Assembly (NCBI GenBank): GCA_948517135.1
Contig: CAORJJ010000037.1
Location: forward strand, 1 to 19,197
Source: an uncultured Clostridia bacterium
GTDB lineage: Bacteria > Bacillota > Clostridia > TANB77 > CAG-508
Length of the DNA: 19,197 nt
Direction of reading: 5' to 3'
Shown: positions 1-8,000 of the stretch, piece by piece
Position numbering within the stretch: the first letter of the stretch is position 1
Layout of the letters: every line of letters starts with the position of its first letter
The notes under the pieces: model-generated
Database searches by the model: none
What the model was told of the DNA's origin: nothing
The model's input: the letters and a program-made list of their open reading frames with translations, nothing else
Made by a program: the position numbers and the translations under genes

Positions 1-2
1 GT

Positions 3-794
3 TCTATGTTTGTTGATTGCAGTTTATTTTATTATAACCAATTAACAGATTCAGAAAAAGAAGTATATCAAGTTTTTAGTAATTCGAAAAATGCTTTTAT
101 TAATAATGAAGAGATTTATTGTTTGTCATCTGAAGAGTTATGGAATACATCCACTTCTTTTGAAATGATAAAAAAATCAATGACAGCATATTGTTATGAT
201 ACTCCAGAAAGTACAATTTATATTAATCATTATATGATTAAAGCAATATATAATATTCAGAATAATTGTTATGATTATTATGTAAAACCACATATTAAAT
301 ATAAGAATTATTCGAATGTTGATACAAAAGAAATTGAAAATAACCTTGAGGAGATTGAACAAGTTACAAAAGAATTTGTTATGACATTGTCTGGAACAGA
401 TGCTGAAAAATTAACTCAAATTCATAATTGGTTAATTGATGGTGCAAGATATGATATGACTCTTTCATTGCCTAATACAGCTAATATTTATGGTGCAATT
501 ATAGATAAAAGTTGTATTTGTGCGGGATTTGCTAACGCTTTTAAATATGTTGCCGATATGGCAGATTTAAAAGTTATATATGTTACTGGGACAGCCTTTT
601 TTTCGGGGACAACAGCATATCATGCTTGGAATCTTGCTAATGTAGAGGGTAAATGGAAAATAGTAGATGTAACATGGGATTTATCTTGTTCAAATGAATA
701 TGAATTTTCAAAAAGATTTCTGCTTATCTTTCGTGATGAAGAAAATGGAACTGCACATATTCCTGAAACTGAAAAATTTGTCTATCCGGATTAA
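3..794 (+). CDS. Transglutaminase-like domain protein, 5' end outside the window
   Basis: The visible 262 residues end in a transglutaminase-like (papain-fold) core. The likely catalytic Cys is C172 in the motif CAGFANAF, the His is H206 in AYHAWNL and the Asp is D221 in DVTWD (numbered from the ATG at position 6). The frame is open to the window edge and no ribosome binding site can be seen before that ATG, so I treat the gene as 5'-partial and a signal peptide may lie outside. The N-terminal segment FYYNQLTDSEKEVY resembles FHYDQLNSESKIIY near the start of the large transglutaminase-like protein at 5100-8594, so the two are probably related beyond the catalytic core. Members of this fold act as peptidases, amidases or crosslinkers; the substrate cannot be told. 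A strong hairpin terminator follows at 803. The fold is well supported, the exact role is not. Confidence 0.8.
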   Translation, partial: SMFVDCSLFYYNQLTDSEKEVYQVFSNSKNAFINNEEIYCLSSEELWNTSTSFEMIKKSMTAYCYDTPESTIYINHYMIKAIYNIQNNCYDYYVKPHIKYKNYSNVDTKEIENNLEEIEQVTKEFVMTLSGTDAEKLTQIHNWLIDGARYDMTLSLPNTANIYGAIIDKSCICAGFANAFKYVADMADLKVIYVTGTAFFSGTTAYHAWNLANVEGKWKIVDVTWDLSCSNEYEFSKRFLLIFRDEENGTAHIPETEKFVYPD

Positions 795-802
795 ATTGTT
801 TG

Positions 803-834
803 CCTGGATACAGTGTTTGTATCCAGGATTTTTT
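803..834 (+). terminator. Rho-independent terminator after the transglutaminase-like gene
   Basis: A perfect 10-bp stem (CCTGGATACA pairing with TGTATCCAGG) encloses a 5-nt loop and is followed by ATTTTTT. It lies between two convergent genes and its tail touches the tyrA stop codon. The minus-strand side lacks a clear U-run, so it mainly serves the plus-strand gene. Confidence 0.9.
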
Positions 835-1903
835 AATTAATTTTTGAAACTATGTAATTATTTTGAGTAAGAATAATATATCCTTTTTCTTGTTCTTCAA
901 AAGAACTGAACACAATATTAAGTGCTCCATCTATTGTTTCTCTATTATTTACTATTCCTATATTTTTAATACTAATATTTTTATCAGCTAATATATTTGC
1001 AATTTTTGCTATTGCTCCACTTTCATCTTTTATTGTTATATTTAATGTTGGAAGAGCTTGTCCATTTACCTTTTTATTTATAAAACTGTCTCTGTATTTT
1101 TTTGAAGAATCAAAAAAGTTGTATACATTTTTTGAGTTATTTATATTGTCTTTAATTTCATTTAATGTTTGGATATATTTTTCTAGTATAGGTATTATTT
1201 CTTTTTTATTTTCGCTACAAATATGCATCCACATTGTTGGATCTGATGATGCAATTCTTGTTATATCTTTAAATCCACCTGCTGCTAATGTTTTCAGGTT
1301 TTCTTTTTCATCATCTAAATCTTTTACTAGATTTACAAGTCCAGCAGCAATTACATGTGGAACATGACTTATTGCTGCTACAATATAATCATGCTTTTCA
1401 GGTTCTACTGTAACTGGGATTGCTTTTAATTCTTTCACAATTGTTTCTACCTTTTTTGTTGCTTCGATATTACTATTTTTTGTTATTATATAGTATGTGT
1501 TTTCAAAAAGATAATTATTTGATGTATTATACCCTGTTCTTTCTGAGCCAACCATTGGATGACCACCAACAAAATTTACATCTATTTTTTCTAATGCTTG
1601 AATTATGCTATTTTTTGTACTTCCAATATCAGTTATTATGCAATCTTTTTTTATTATATATTTCAACCTGTTTGCATATTCTGAAATAAATCCAACAGGA
1701 GTGCATAAAAATATTATGTCTGTATCTTTAAAGTCTTCTAAATTTGTAGTATATTCTGTTATTGAGTTGTCTTTTTTTGCTTGTTTTAATGACTCAATAT
1801 TATTATCAAATGCTATAATTGAACAAATTTTTGAAGAGGTTATTAAAGTTTTAGCAATACAGCCACCCATAAATCCAAGTCCTATAATTCCTATTTTATA
1901 CAT
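833..1903 (-). CDS. tyrA: Prephenate dehydrogenase (tyrosine biosynthesis) with C-terminal ACT domain
   Basis: The enzyme oxidises prephenate with NAD+ to 4-hydroxyphenylpyruvate, the committed step to tyrosine, in the cytoplasm. The 356-residue protein opens with a Rossmann nucleotide-binding motif (GIIGLGFMGG). It has the family's conserved GGHPMVGSE segment with H115 and the ISHVPH segment with H180 and H183, then GGFKDITRIASSDPTMW-type residues of the helical dimerisation domain. From about residue 288 it carries an ACT domain, expected to bind tyrosine or another amino acid as feedback inhibitor. The length suits a Gram-positive TyrA with ACT domain. The ATG is preceded by an AAGGTGAT ribosome binding site. 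No other aromatic pathway gene lies beside it, so it appears to be a single-gene unit. Confidence 0.95.
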   Translation of the reverse strand: MYKIGIIGLGFMGGCIAKTLITSSKICSIIAFDNNIESLKQAKKDNSITEYTTNLEDFKDTDIIFLCTPVGFISEYANRLKYIIKKDCIITDIGSTKNSIIQALEKIDVNFVGGHPMVGSERTGYNTSNNYLFENTYYIITKNSNIEATKKVETIVKELKAIPVTVEPEKHDYIVAAISHVPHVIAAGLVNLVKDLDDEKENLKTLAAGGFKDITRIASSDPTMWMHICSENKKEIIPILEKYIQTLNEIKDNINNSKNVYNFFDSSKKYRDSFINKKVNGQALPTLNITIKDESGAIAKIANILADKNISIKNIGIVNNRETIDGALNIVFSSFEEQEKGYIILTQNNYIVSKIN

Positions 1904-1934
1904 TTTATCACCTTCATTTTTATAAATTTTAAAT

Positions 1935-1943
1935 ATTATATCA
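1935..1943 (-). promoter_or_regulatory. Extended -10 promoter element for tyrA
   Basis: The minus strand reads TGATATAAT, an extended -10 box about 32 nt before the tyrA ATG. The -35 position holds only a weak TTTATT at 17-nt spacing, so the extended -10 probably compensates. Confidence 0.6.
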
Positions 1944-1971
1944 GAATTTATATTTATAATAAATATAAAAT

Positions 1972-1994
1972 GGTAAGATAATTTCTATCTTACC
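1972..1994 (-). terminator. Hairpin terminator after the GH25 lysozyme gene
   Basis: A 9-bp perfect stem (GGTAAGATA with TATCTTACC) and 5-nt loop lie 10 nt downstream of the lysozyme stop. On the minus strand it is followed by ATTTTATATTT, a broken U-tract, so efficiency is uncertain. Confidence 0.65.
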
Positions 1995-2003
1995 ACCAAT
2001 ATT

Positions 2004-3050
2004 TTAATTATTTATTCGTAAAACTTCTCCTACATAGATTAAGTTTACGTTTTGTATGTGATTAAGTTCTGCAATTTTTTGCACAGTAGTATCAAATTTT
2101 AATGCAAGTTCGCTTAATGTATCTCCTCTTTCAACAGTATAATGTATATGATTTGTATCATATAGTACTTCATTATTAGGATTACTATTTATAGGTACTT
2201 TAATTTCTTCTCCAGGATATATTAAATTTGGGGTTTTTATATTATTTAAAATAACTAATTCTTTTACAGTAGTACCATATTTTAAAGCAATTCCACTAAG
2301 AGTATCTCCAGATTTTACAATATAGCTTGCATCATGATTATAATTTTTTGAATCTCCAGTTTGTTTAATTTGAGAAGTGTCATCTAATAATATTTCATTT
2401 GTAAATTTATCTTTATCTACAAATCCTCTAATTCCTGCAACTTCTCCACGACTTGTATATTGAAAACCGTCGCAATAGTCCCAGTTGCTTTCTCCAGGCA
2501 TTTCTACTCCATATTCTGCAATCCATAAGGGATAATTTTGAGCAAGTTCTTTACTGAAAATATTTCTTGCATCATATGCATCACTATAAATAATAACATC
2601 TTTTCCTGTAATTTCTTTAACTTTTTCTAAAAAGGCTCTTGAAATATTATTAATTTCAGAAACTGTTAAGTTTCCAAATACTTCAAAATCCATAGCTAAT
2701 TTGCAATCTGCATTTGTATTAGATATTACAGAACAAAAGAATTCAGCTTGCCTTATAGCTTCTTCTTTACTTCTTGCAGTTAAGAAATGATAAAATCCTA
2801 CTTTTAAACCATTAACTTTTGCATTATTATAATTTATCTTAAAATATGAATCTATTATGTTTTCTCCTTGGCTCGATTTTATATAAACAATATCAATTCC
2901 ACTATTTTTTACTTGAGTATAGTTTATAGAACCTTGCCAATTACTAACATCTATTCCATCATAGAACTGATTTCCAGATAGAGTTGTAGCAAAAGAAGTT
3001 AATGGTAAAAAAGTTAGTAATAATGTAATAATAAAAGTTTTAAGTTTCAT
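2004..3050 (-). CDS. Secreted GH25 lysozyme with two LysM domains
   Basis: A 348-residue exported muramidase expected to cleave the N-acetylmuramic acid to N-acetylglucosamine bond of peptidoglycan. The start is set at the ATG at 3050 because GGAGG lies 5 nt upstream; a TTG 12 nt further upstream is in frame but overlaps that ribosome binding site. Residues 1-22 form a signal peptide (lysine-rich start, long hydrophobic run, SFA at the end). The GH25 barrel covers about 30-225, with YDGIDVSNWQG holding the family's catalytic-site Asp (D34) and MDFEVFG holding the D121/E123 pair. Two LysM domains follow, about 243-286 (YIVKSGDTLSGIA) and 304-346 (YTVERGDTLSELA), which bind the glycan strands. 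The gene lies 64 nt downstream of a sigma/partner pair but has its own promoter-like sequence. Likely role: wall turnover or remodelling; a phage endolysin origin is less likely given the signal peptide and absence of phage genes. Confidence 0.93.
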   Translation of the reverse strand: MKLKTFIITLLLTFLPLTSFATTLSGNQFYDGIDVSNWQGSINYTQVKNSGIDIVYIKSSQGENIIDSYFKINYNNAKVNGLKVGFYHFLTARSKEEAIRQAEFFCSVISNTNADCKLAMDFEVFGNLTVSEINNISRAFLEKVKEITGKDVIIYSDAYDARNIFSKELAQNYPLWIAEYGVEMPGESNWDYCDGFQYTSRGEVAGIRGFVDKDKFTNEILLDDTSQIKQTGDSKNYNHDASYIVKSGDTLSGIALKYGTTVKELVILNNIKTPNLIYPGEEIKVPINSNPNNEVLYDTNHIHYTVERGDTLSELALKFDTTVQKIAELNHIQNVNLIYVGEVLRINN

Positions 3051-3076
3051 CTTTACCTCCAATCTAGTATTTTTCT

Positions 3077-3105
3077 ATAATATGAATGGTAAAGTATTTT
3101 TGAAA
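3077..3105 (-). promoter_or_regulatory. Candidate sigma-A promoter for the GH25 lysozyme gene
   Basis: On the minus strand TTTCAA and TATTAT are separated by 17 nt, with the -10 box about 27 nt before the lysozyme ATG. The -35 box is imperfect, so read-through from the sigma/partner operon upstream is also possible; no terminator is visible in the 64-nt gap. Confidence 0.5.
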
Positions 3106-3114
3106 CTTGTAAAT

Positions 3115-3567
3115 TTATTTATCTTCAATAATTAATTGGTAACCATTTTCTCTATCTTCTTCAATATCTTTAGCTGTAATTTTTAGATGTTCTTGTTCTA
3201 AATTATCTATATTAACTATTGTATCTATTTGCTCTTCTCCATCTTCTGACATAAGTGTATATGTTACTGTATTATCTCCATTTGACATTTTTTCTTCTTT
3301 CATTTCTGTAAGTTTATATTTACTTTTATCATAATCAATTGTAATGATTTCTTTATATTTTTCTTTAATATCTTCTACTAATTTTCCTTCTGTTGCTGCA
3401 TTTACAGTTAGAAAACTTCCAGATAATAAGATTATAGTTGTTGCACATAATGAGATAATTTGCTTTCTTTTACTTATTTTCATGGCATACTCCTTTTCTA
3501 AATTAGATACAACTATTTTATTTCTGACATTTTTTAATATTTTATTATTCAATTCATTATTTTCCAT
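3115..3567 (-). CDS. Single-pass membrane partner of ECF sigma factor (putative anti-sigma factor)
   Basis: The 150-residue protein has a cytoplasmic N-terminus of about 35 residues rich in Lys, Asn and Glu, one hydrophobic segment at about 36-57, and an acidic exported C-terminal part of about 90 residues. No HHCC zinc-binding anti-sigma motif is present, and no enzyme motif was recognised. The start overlaps the 3' end of the ECF sigma gene by 11 nt and its GAGGG ribosome binding site lies inside that gene, so the two are translationally coupled. That gene order and topology are what is typical for clostridial sigma/anti-sigma pairs; binding to the sigma factor is inferred, not seen. An Ala-rich end to the hydrophobic stretch (VNAA) would also fit a cleaved signal peptide, which would make it a secreted protein instead. 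Confidence 0.7.
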   Translation of the reverse strand: MENNELNNKILKNVRNKIVVSNLEKEYAMKISKRKQIISLCATTIILLSGSFLTVNAATEGKLVEDIKEKYKEIITIDYDKSKYKLTEMKEEKMSNGDNTVTYTLMSEDGEEQIDTIVNIDNLEQEHLKITAKDIEEDRENGYQLIIEDK

Positions 3568-4108
3568 AGCTGTACCCTCTTTCTTTCAATTTCTTTCTTA
3601 CAGATTTTCTTAATCTATGTAAAATTACTTTTACTTTTCCTTCTGAAATATTGAGCTCTTTCGAAATTTCTTTTATTTTCTCAGATTTGTAATAAAATTT
3701 TATAAATATTTCTTTTTCTTTTTCTTTCATATTATCTAAAGTTTCAGATATAATTTTGCTTTTCTCATTTTCTTCCACTAATGTATTTATATCTATTGAA
3801 TTAGTAAGTTCATTTTCATAGTATTCTATATTTTCAATGGTATGATATATATATATACTTCTATACTTCTTTTTTATTAAGTTTTTAGTTATTCCAACTA
3901 AGTAAGGTTTTATTTTTATATTTTTGTCTACTTTTTGATAATTTTTCCATATAACCATAAATACATCAGATAATACTTCTTCAATATCTTCTTTATTACT
4001 TATATAGTTTTTTACTATAGTATAAATATATGGATTATATGTTTGTATTACAAGTTCAATATTAAAATTATTATTGTTTTGAAAATCTGCGATTGTTTTA
4101 TTATCCAA
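3557..4108 (-). CDS. ECF-type RNA polymerase sigma factor
   Basis: A 183-residue sigma-70 family protein with only regions 2 and 4. Region 2 covers about residues 16-85, with the polymerase-binding segment DIEEVLSDVFMVIWKN at 41-56. Region 4 covers about 120-178 with a helix-turn-helix (IKEISKELNISEGKVKVILHRLRKSV) that reads the -35 box. The annotated start is a TTG with an AGGAG 12 nt upstream; the spacing is long, but no nearer in-frame start exists before region 2. A membrane partner gene overlaps its 3' end. The preceding gap holds a TGTAAC motif at 4173-4178 that resembles ECF -35 boxes, so autoregulation is possible. Nearby envelope genes (GH25 lysozyme, cohesin proteins) are plausible but unproven targets. 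Confidence 0.9.
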   Translation of the reverse strand: MDNKTIADFQNNNNFNIELVIQTYNPYIYTIVKNYISNKEDIEEVLSDVFMVIWKNYQKVDKNIKIKPYLVGITKNLIKKKYRSIYIYHTIENIEYYENELTNSIDINTLVEENEKSKIISETLDNMKEKEKEIFIKFYYKSEKIKEISKELNISEGKVKVILHRLRKSVRKKLKERGYSYGK

Positions 4109-4150
4109 TTTAGATCTAAACTCCTTTTATAAAAAGTACTTTCATTTATA

Positions 4151-4178
4151 TAATACCATTTTTTTTTAAAAGGTTACA
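4151..4178 (-). promoter_or_regulatory. Candidate promoter of the first ECF sigma operon
   Basis: The minus strand carries TGTAAC, then 15 nt, then GGTAT. This resembles ECF promoters of the TGAAAC/CGTAT kind and would suggest autoregulation. The same stretch can be read as a sigma-A promoter (TTGTAA, 18 nt, TATTAT), so the call on sigma type is open. Confidence 0.4.
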
Positions 4179-4219
4179 AAAAAACTAGAAATTAGGTTAT
4201 TTCTAATTTCTAGTTTTTT
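4178..4219 (-). terminator. Strong terminator after the cohesin operon
   Basis: A 12-bp perfect stem (ACTAGAAATTAG with CTAATTTCTAGT) closes a 7-nt loop, extended by A/T pairs. The minus strand ends in seven U. It lies 17 nt past the stop of the wall-anchored cohesin gene and separates it from the sigma operon; the opposite strand also has a U-run. Confidence 0.9.
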
Positions 4220-4236
4220 ATATAGCTATAATGGTT

Positions 4237-5085
4237 TTATTTTATGATATTATTTTTTGTAGCTTTACTATTTATTATTCTAATTCTAACATATAAGATT
4301 ATAGCGATAATAACTAATATTCCAATTATTCCAAATACTATTGCATTTGATCCTGCTTTTGGTAAAACACCATCTTTTATATTATCAGAAGTGTTTGTAG
4401 TAACTTTTATATTAGTACTATTGTTAGATGTATTACTACTTGGTTTATTACTATTTGGTTTATTGTTGTTATTGTTGTTATTACCATTGTTGCCATTGTT
4501 GCCATTATTATTAGTTGTATTATTAGAAGAAGTATTATTACCAGCAGTAGTATTATTATTTGTTGTAGTATTGTTAACAGATGTATTTGTAGAAGGTTTG
4601 TCATCTGGAGTATTTGGACTTCCATTTTTTACTTTGACATTTGTTCTTATAGCATCTAATCTTACTTCATCTTTTCCATTTGAAGCAGCTATATCACTTA
4701 CTGTTATTGTAAGATTTTCTTTACTTTGTTCTTTTACTTTAAAAATGATTTTAAACATTACTTCATCAGTTGTTCCATAATCATCTCTATCAGTAGCAAA
4801 TTTTCCATTATCCTCATTATAAGAAGGACGTGCCCATTTGCTTTCACCTTCTAATTTCACTAATTCTAAACTATCTCTATCATATTCTATTTTTCCGCCT
4901 AAAGCTATAAGTCCTTTATCCATTTGAATATTAGATAGTTTTACATCTACTGTAAATTCTTCTCCTTTACTTACTTCATTTTTTGAAGACTGTAAAGACA
5001 TTTCAAAAGTAGAAGTAGCATATACATTAATTACCATACTTATTGTTATTAATAAAATCAAACTTAAAACTATTATTTTTTTCAT
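4237..5085 (-). CDS. Wall-anchored cohesin-domain protein with LPKAG sorting signal
   Basis: The 282-residue protein has a signal peptide (about 1-23, ending VYA). A single cohesin domain covers about 27-152 (FEMSLQSSKNEVSKGEEF... to ...AIRTNVKVK). A very Asn/Thr/Ser/Gly-rich linker runs from about 158-235. The C-terminus holds LPKAG at 241-245, a hydrophobic helix at about 248-266 and a tail with RIR and lysines. That order is the layout of a sortase substrate, with Ala in place of the Thr of LPxTG. Cohesins bind dockerins; the gene directly upstream ends in a dockerin, so it is the obvious candidate ligand. The start is preceded by AGGAG at 5-nt spacing, and only 14 nt separate it from the upstream stop, so both share one transcript. 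Inferred role: covalent or membrane anchoring of dockerin-bearing proteins. No sortase gene is in the window. Confidence 0.87.
   Translation of the reverse strand: MKKIIVLSLILLITISMVINVYATSTFEMSLQSSKNEVSKGEEFTVDVKLSNIQMDKGLIALGGKIEYDRDSLELVKLEGESKWARPSYNEDNGKFATDRDDYGTTDEVMFKIIFKVKEQSKENLTITVSDIAASNGKDEVRLDAIRTNVKVKNGSPNTPDDKPSTNTSVNNTTTNNNTTAGNNTSSNNTTNNNGNNGNNGNNNNNNNKPNSNKPSSNTSNNSTNIKVTTNTSDNIKDGVLPKAGSNAIVFGIIGILVIIAIILYVRIRIINSKATKNNIIK
4459..4518 (-). repeat. Low-complexity AAC/AAT/GGC coding repeat (Asn-rich linker)
   Basis: Short imperfect triplet and 9-nt repeats, such as tandem CCATTGTTG units on the plus strand, encode runs of Asn broken by Gly in the linker of the cohesin protein. 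Such tracts tend to change length between strains. The long leucine-rich plus-strand frame over this tract is only a shadow. Confidence 0.75.
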
Positions 5086-5099
5086 TATATCTCCTTTTA

Positions 5100-8000
5100 T
5101 TAATCTTCGATTAATATTAATTTTATTTGAGCTACATCTGTTATTGTTATTTCGTTGTCATAATTCATATCTGCAGCTTTTAAACTAGCTCCTGACAATA
5201 ATTCTTTTTCAATATAATGTAATTTTAATTGAGCCAAATCTGTTATTGTTATTTCACCATTTTGGTCAATATCACCAGTTACTACTAATGTAAGATGATA
5301 TGTTTCTCCAACATCTACTGTCATACCTGTTGCTATAATATCATTATCTTGAAGTATATTTCCTGATTTATCTTTTATTATTACATTTGGATATGCATCA
5401 ACATTAGCTTTAAATTCACTAACTGTTGTTCCAGCAGGAATTTTTGTTACATATTCATCTCCAATAACATATACTTCTGAAGTAAATCTATCTTCTTCTT
5501 GTTTTACTTTTTCAATTTCTATATTGATTTCAGCATTTTTTGAAGAAATATCGTTTACAGCATTACTTGCAACAATATCTTTTACTTTTATAACTGTATT
5601 TGTAGTTTCTTCAATTGTTTCTTTTGCCTTAAATTTTATTGTAAATATAGTAGAATCATCTGATACATAATTATTATTATCTGTTATAAACTTGAAGTTT
5701 TGATCATTAAATCCACCTTGGATATCCCAACCATTTTGGCTTGTTATATCAATTCTTTCTAGAACATTAGTGTCATAATCAAGTTGACCACCTATAGCAA
5801 TTAATCCTCTATCAATATTTTTTAAATCATGAATATTTACATCAACTGAGAATTCATCTCCTGGATGGATTGTTTTGTTTTCAGATTTTACAATTGAAGT
5901 TGAGAATTCTGCAACATTAGTATTTGGAAGCACTGGATCTGGTAGAGCTGGTGGTTCTACTACAGTTTCTTGTCTTTCTGCTTCTTTTTGTATTACTTCT
6001 TTGGCAACGAAAGTTGCTTGAATTATATTATCTTCATTTACTATATCTTCATAATTTACAGTAACATCCATTGAATCTTTGTTTGTTACTTCTATTTCTT
6101 TACCACAAATATTTATAGTTTCAATTTCATATCCTTCATTTGGAACTATATTAAGATTTGCAGATTCGTTTTCTTTTAATGTAATAATATTTCCTTCATC
6201 TCTATTAGCACCATTTATTTGACCACCATCTACAGCGGATACTATAACAGATTTATCTTGTGGAACTGTACCATCATTTTCTACAACTGCTATTGCAAAT
6301 GGGCTGAATGAATCACATGTAACAACTAAACCATATTTTGTTACTACACAAGGAATTTCTTCAACTCCTGTAACATTTCCAGCGTCATCTCTTTTGAAAT
6401 GATAAGCTTTAAATGTAACTCCAGCATCATCTGGACCATATCCTGCTGGGAATCCAAGAGATAATCTTAGTTTATGTCCTGTTTTTACAACATATTTTTT
6501 ACATACATTTAAAGAAATATTGTATGTTTCACTTGTAATTAATTCTTGATTGTCTAATTGTTCTTCCATTAAATTATTCATTGAGTCTTTTTCTGCTTGA
6601 GTTGTTCTTGTTGTTACTAAAGCTATTCTGCTTTTTAATTTTTCTGATACTGGTTGCCCATCACTTGTTTGCCATCCGTTTAATGATAAATCTTCATTTT
6701 CAAGAAGTGTAGGTCTAGCAAATACATTCCAGCTTTTTGCTGCATTCATACTATAAGAACATGCTATTAAATTATAGGCTCCATAAGAGATGTAGTTTGG
6801 TTCTTTGTTACTATTTTTTCCTACTAAACCTGTTATATAAATTCTATACATAGCATTGTCATCTGCAAACATTTTACTAAATGTTAAATCAAATGTTATT
6901 CTATTTTTTCCATCAAAAGTAAAGTTTTCTATTTTTGATTCAGCAACACCTGTTGCTCCTGTTGATTCCATTCTATAACCAGCTTCTGTTGCTCCGTCTG
7001 CTAATACTAAATCATCAGTATAAGTAACATCAACATGGTAAGTAGGTCCTACTGTAAGTGATGCTGTTGCTACTGGTGTTTGATGTTTTATATATGGAGG
7101 AGCTTTATATGTTCCATTTGGGTTATATAGTTTTCCTGATTCAGCTACAAAATCACTTTCATCACCTTGATAAGTGTATCCTGCTAATCCTTCTGATGGT
7201 TCTAATGTTGTTACTGCAAATTCCATATATTCTGAATTTGGAACTGATATATATATGTGATCTCCATAATCTTTAAATGCACCTGGTGCATATAGTTCTG
7301 GGTTCATATATCCCCATTTACCTTCAATCCAAACATCATCACTAGGTTTGTATTCATGATATTTAATTAATATATATTTTCCTTCTTTAGCTGCTTCTGC
7401 ATAACCTTTATTGTTATAGCTAATATAAAAGTCTCCTGCATTGTATTCTTCTGTCTCTGTTCCTTCTTGTTTAAATTTTACTAATAATCCATTGATATTT
7501 GTTACACTGTCAATACCATAATCATCTACATTTAATTCAGGATATTTAAAAGTATAATTTCCTGCTGCTTCTACTGTTTCTATAGGAGTATGTTCTATGT
7601 TCATAGTTTCTGTTCCAACCATACAATATCTTGTATTTTCGAAACCTTCTTGTATGTCACTACCTGGTATAAAGTCTGGATGTGTTGGATCCATAGTAGT
7701 ATCACGTAAAAATGGATCATCTAATGTTGCATCTATTGCATACCAAACTTTTTCTGTGCTTCTTGCAAGTGTTTCCTTTTCTATTTCTACATAATTCCAC
7801 ATATGAGGAACAGCTGCTGCACCATCAGATTGATGAGTTCCTTGTACTAAAATTGAATTAATTCCTACTTTATCTAAAATAGTTTTTAAAGATCTCGCAT
7901 ATCCTTCACATACAGCTTCTTTTTTTACAAGAGCTCCATATGGTGTTCCTAAAAATCCTTCATTTCCTTCTACACAATCACTTTCTAATCTATAACCTGT

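Noticed and set aside
1119..1925. Three plus-strand open frames of 82-106 codons
   Set aside because: They are shadows of tyrA with no start signals and no recognisable protein features.
2004..3050. Prophage endolysin
   Set aside because: It has a signal peptide and LysM domains, and there is no holin or phage structural gene nearby.
2004..3062. A TTG start at 3062 for the lysozyme
   Set aside because: It overlaps the GGAGG that serves the ATG at 3050, which gives a proper signal peptide.
4244..4780. A 178-codon leucine-rich open frame on the plus strand
   Set aside because: It is the antisense of the Asn-rich linker and cohesin domain; the low-complexity repeat keeps the frame open and there is no ribosome binding site.
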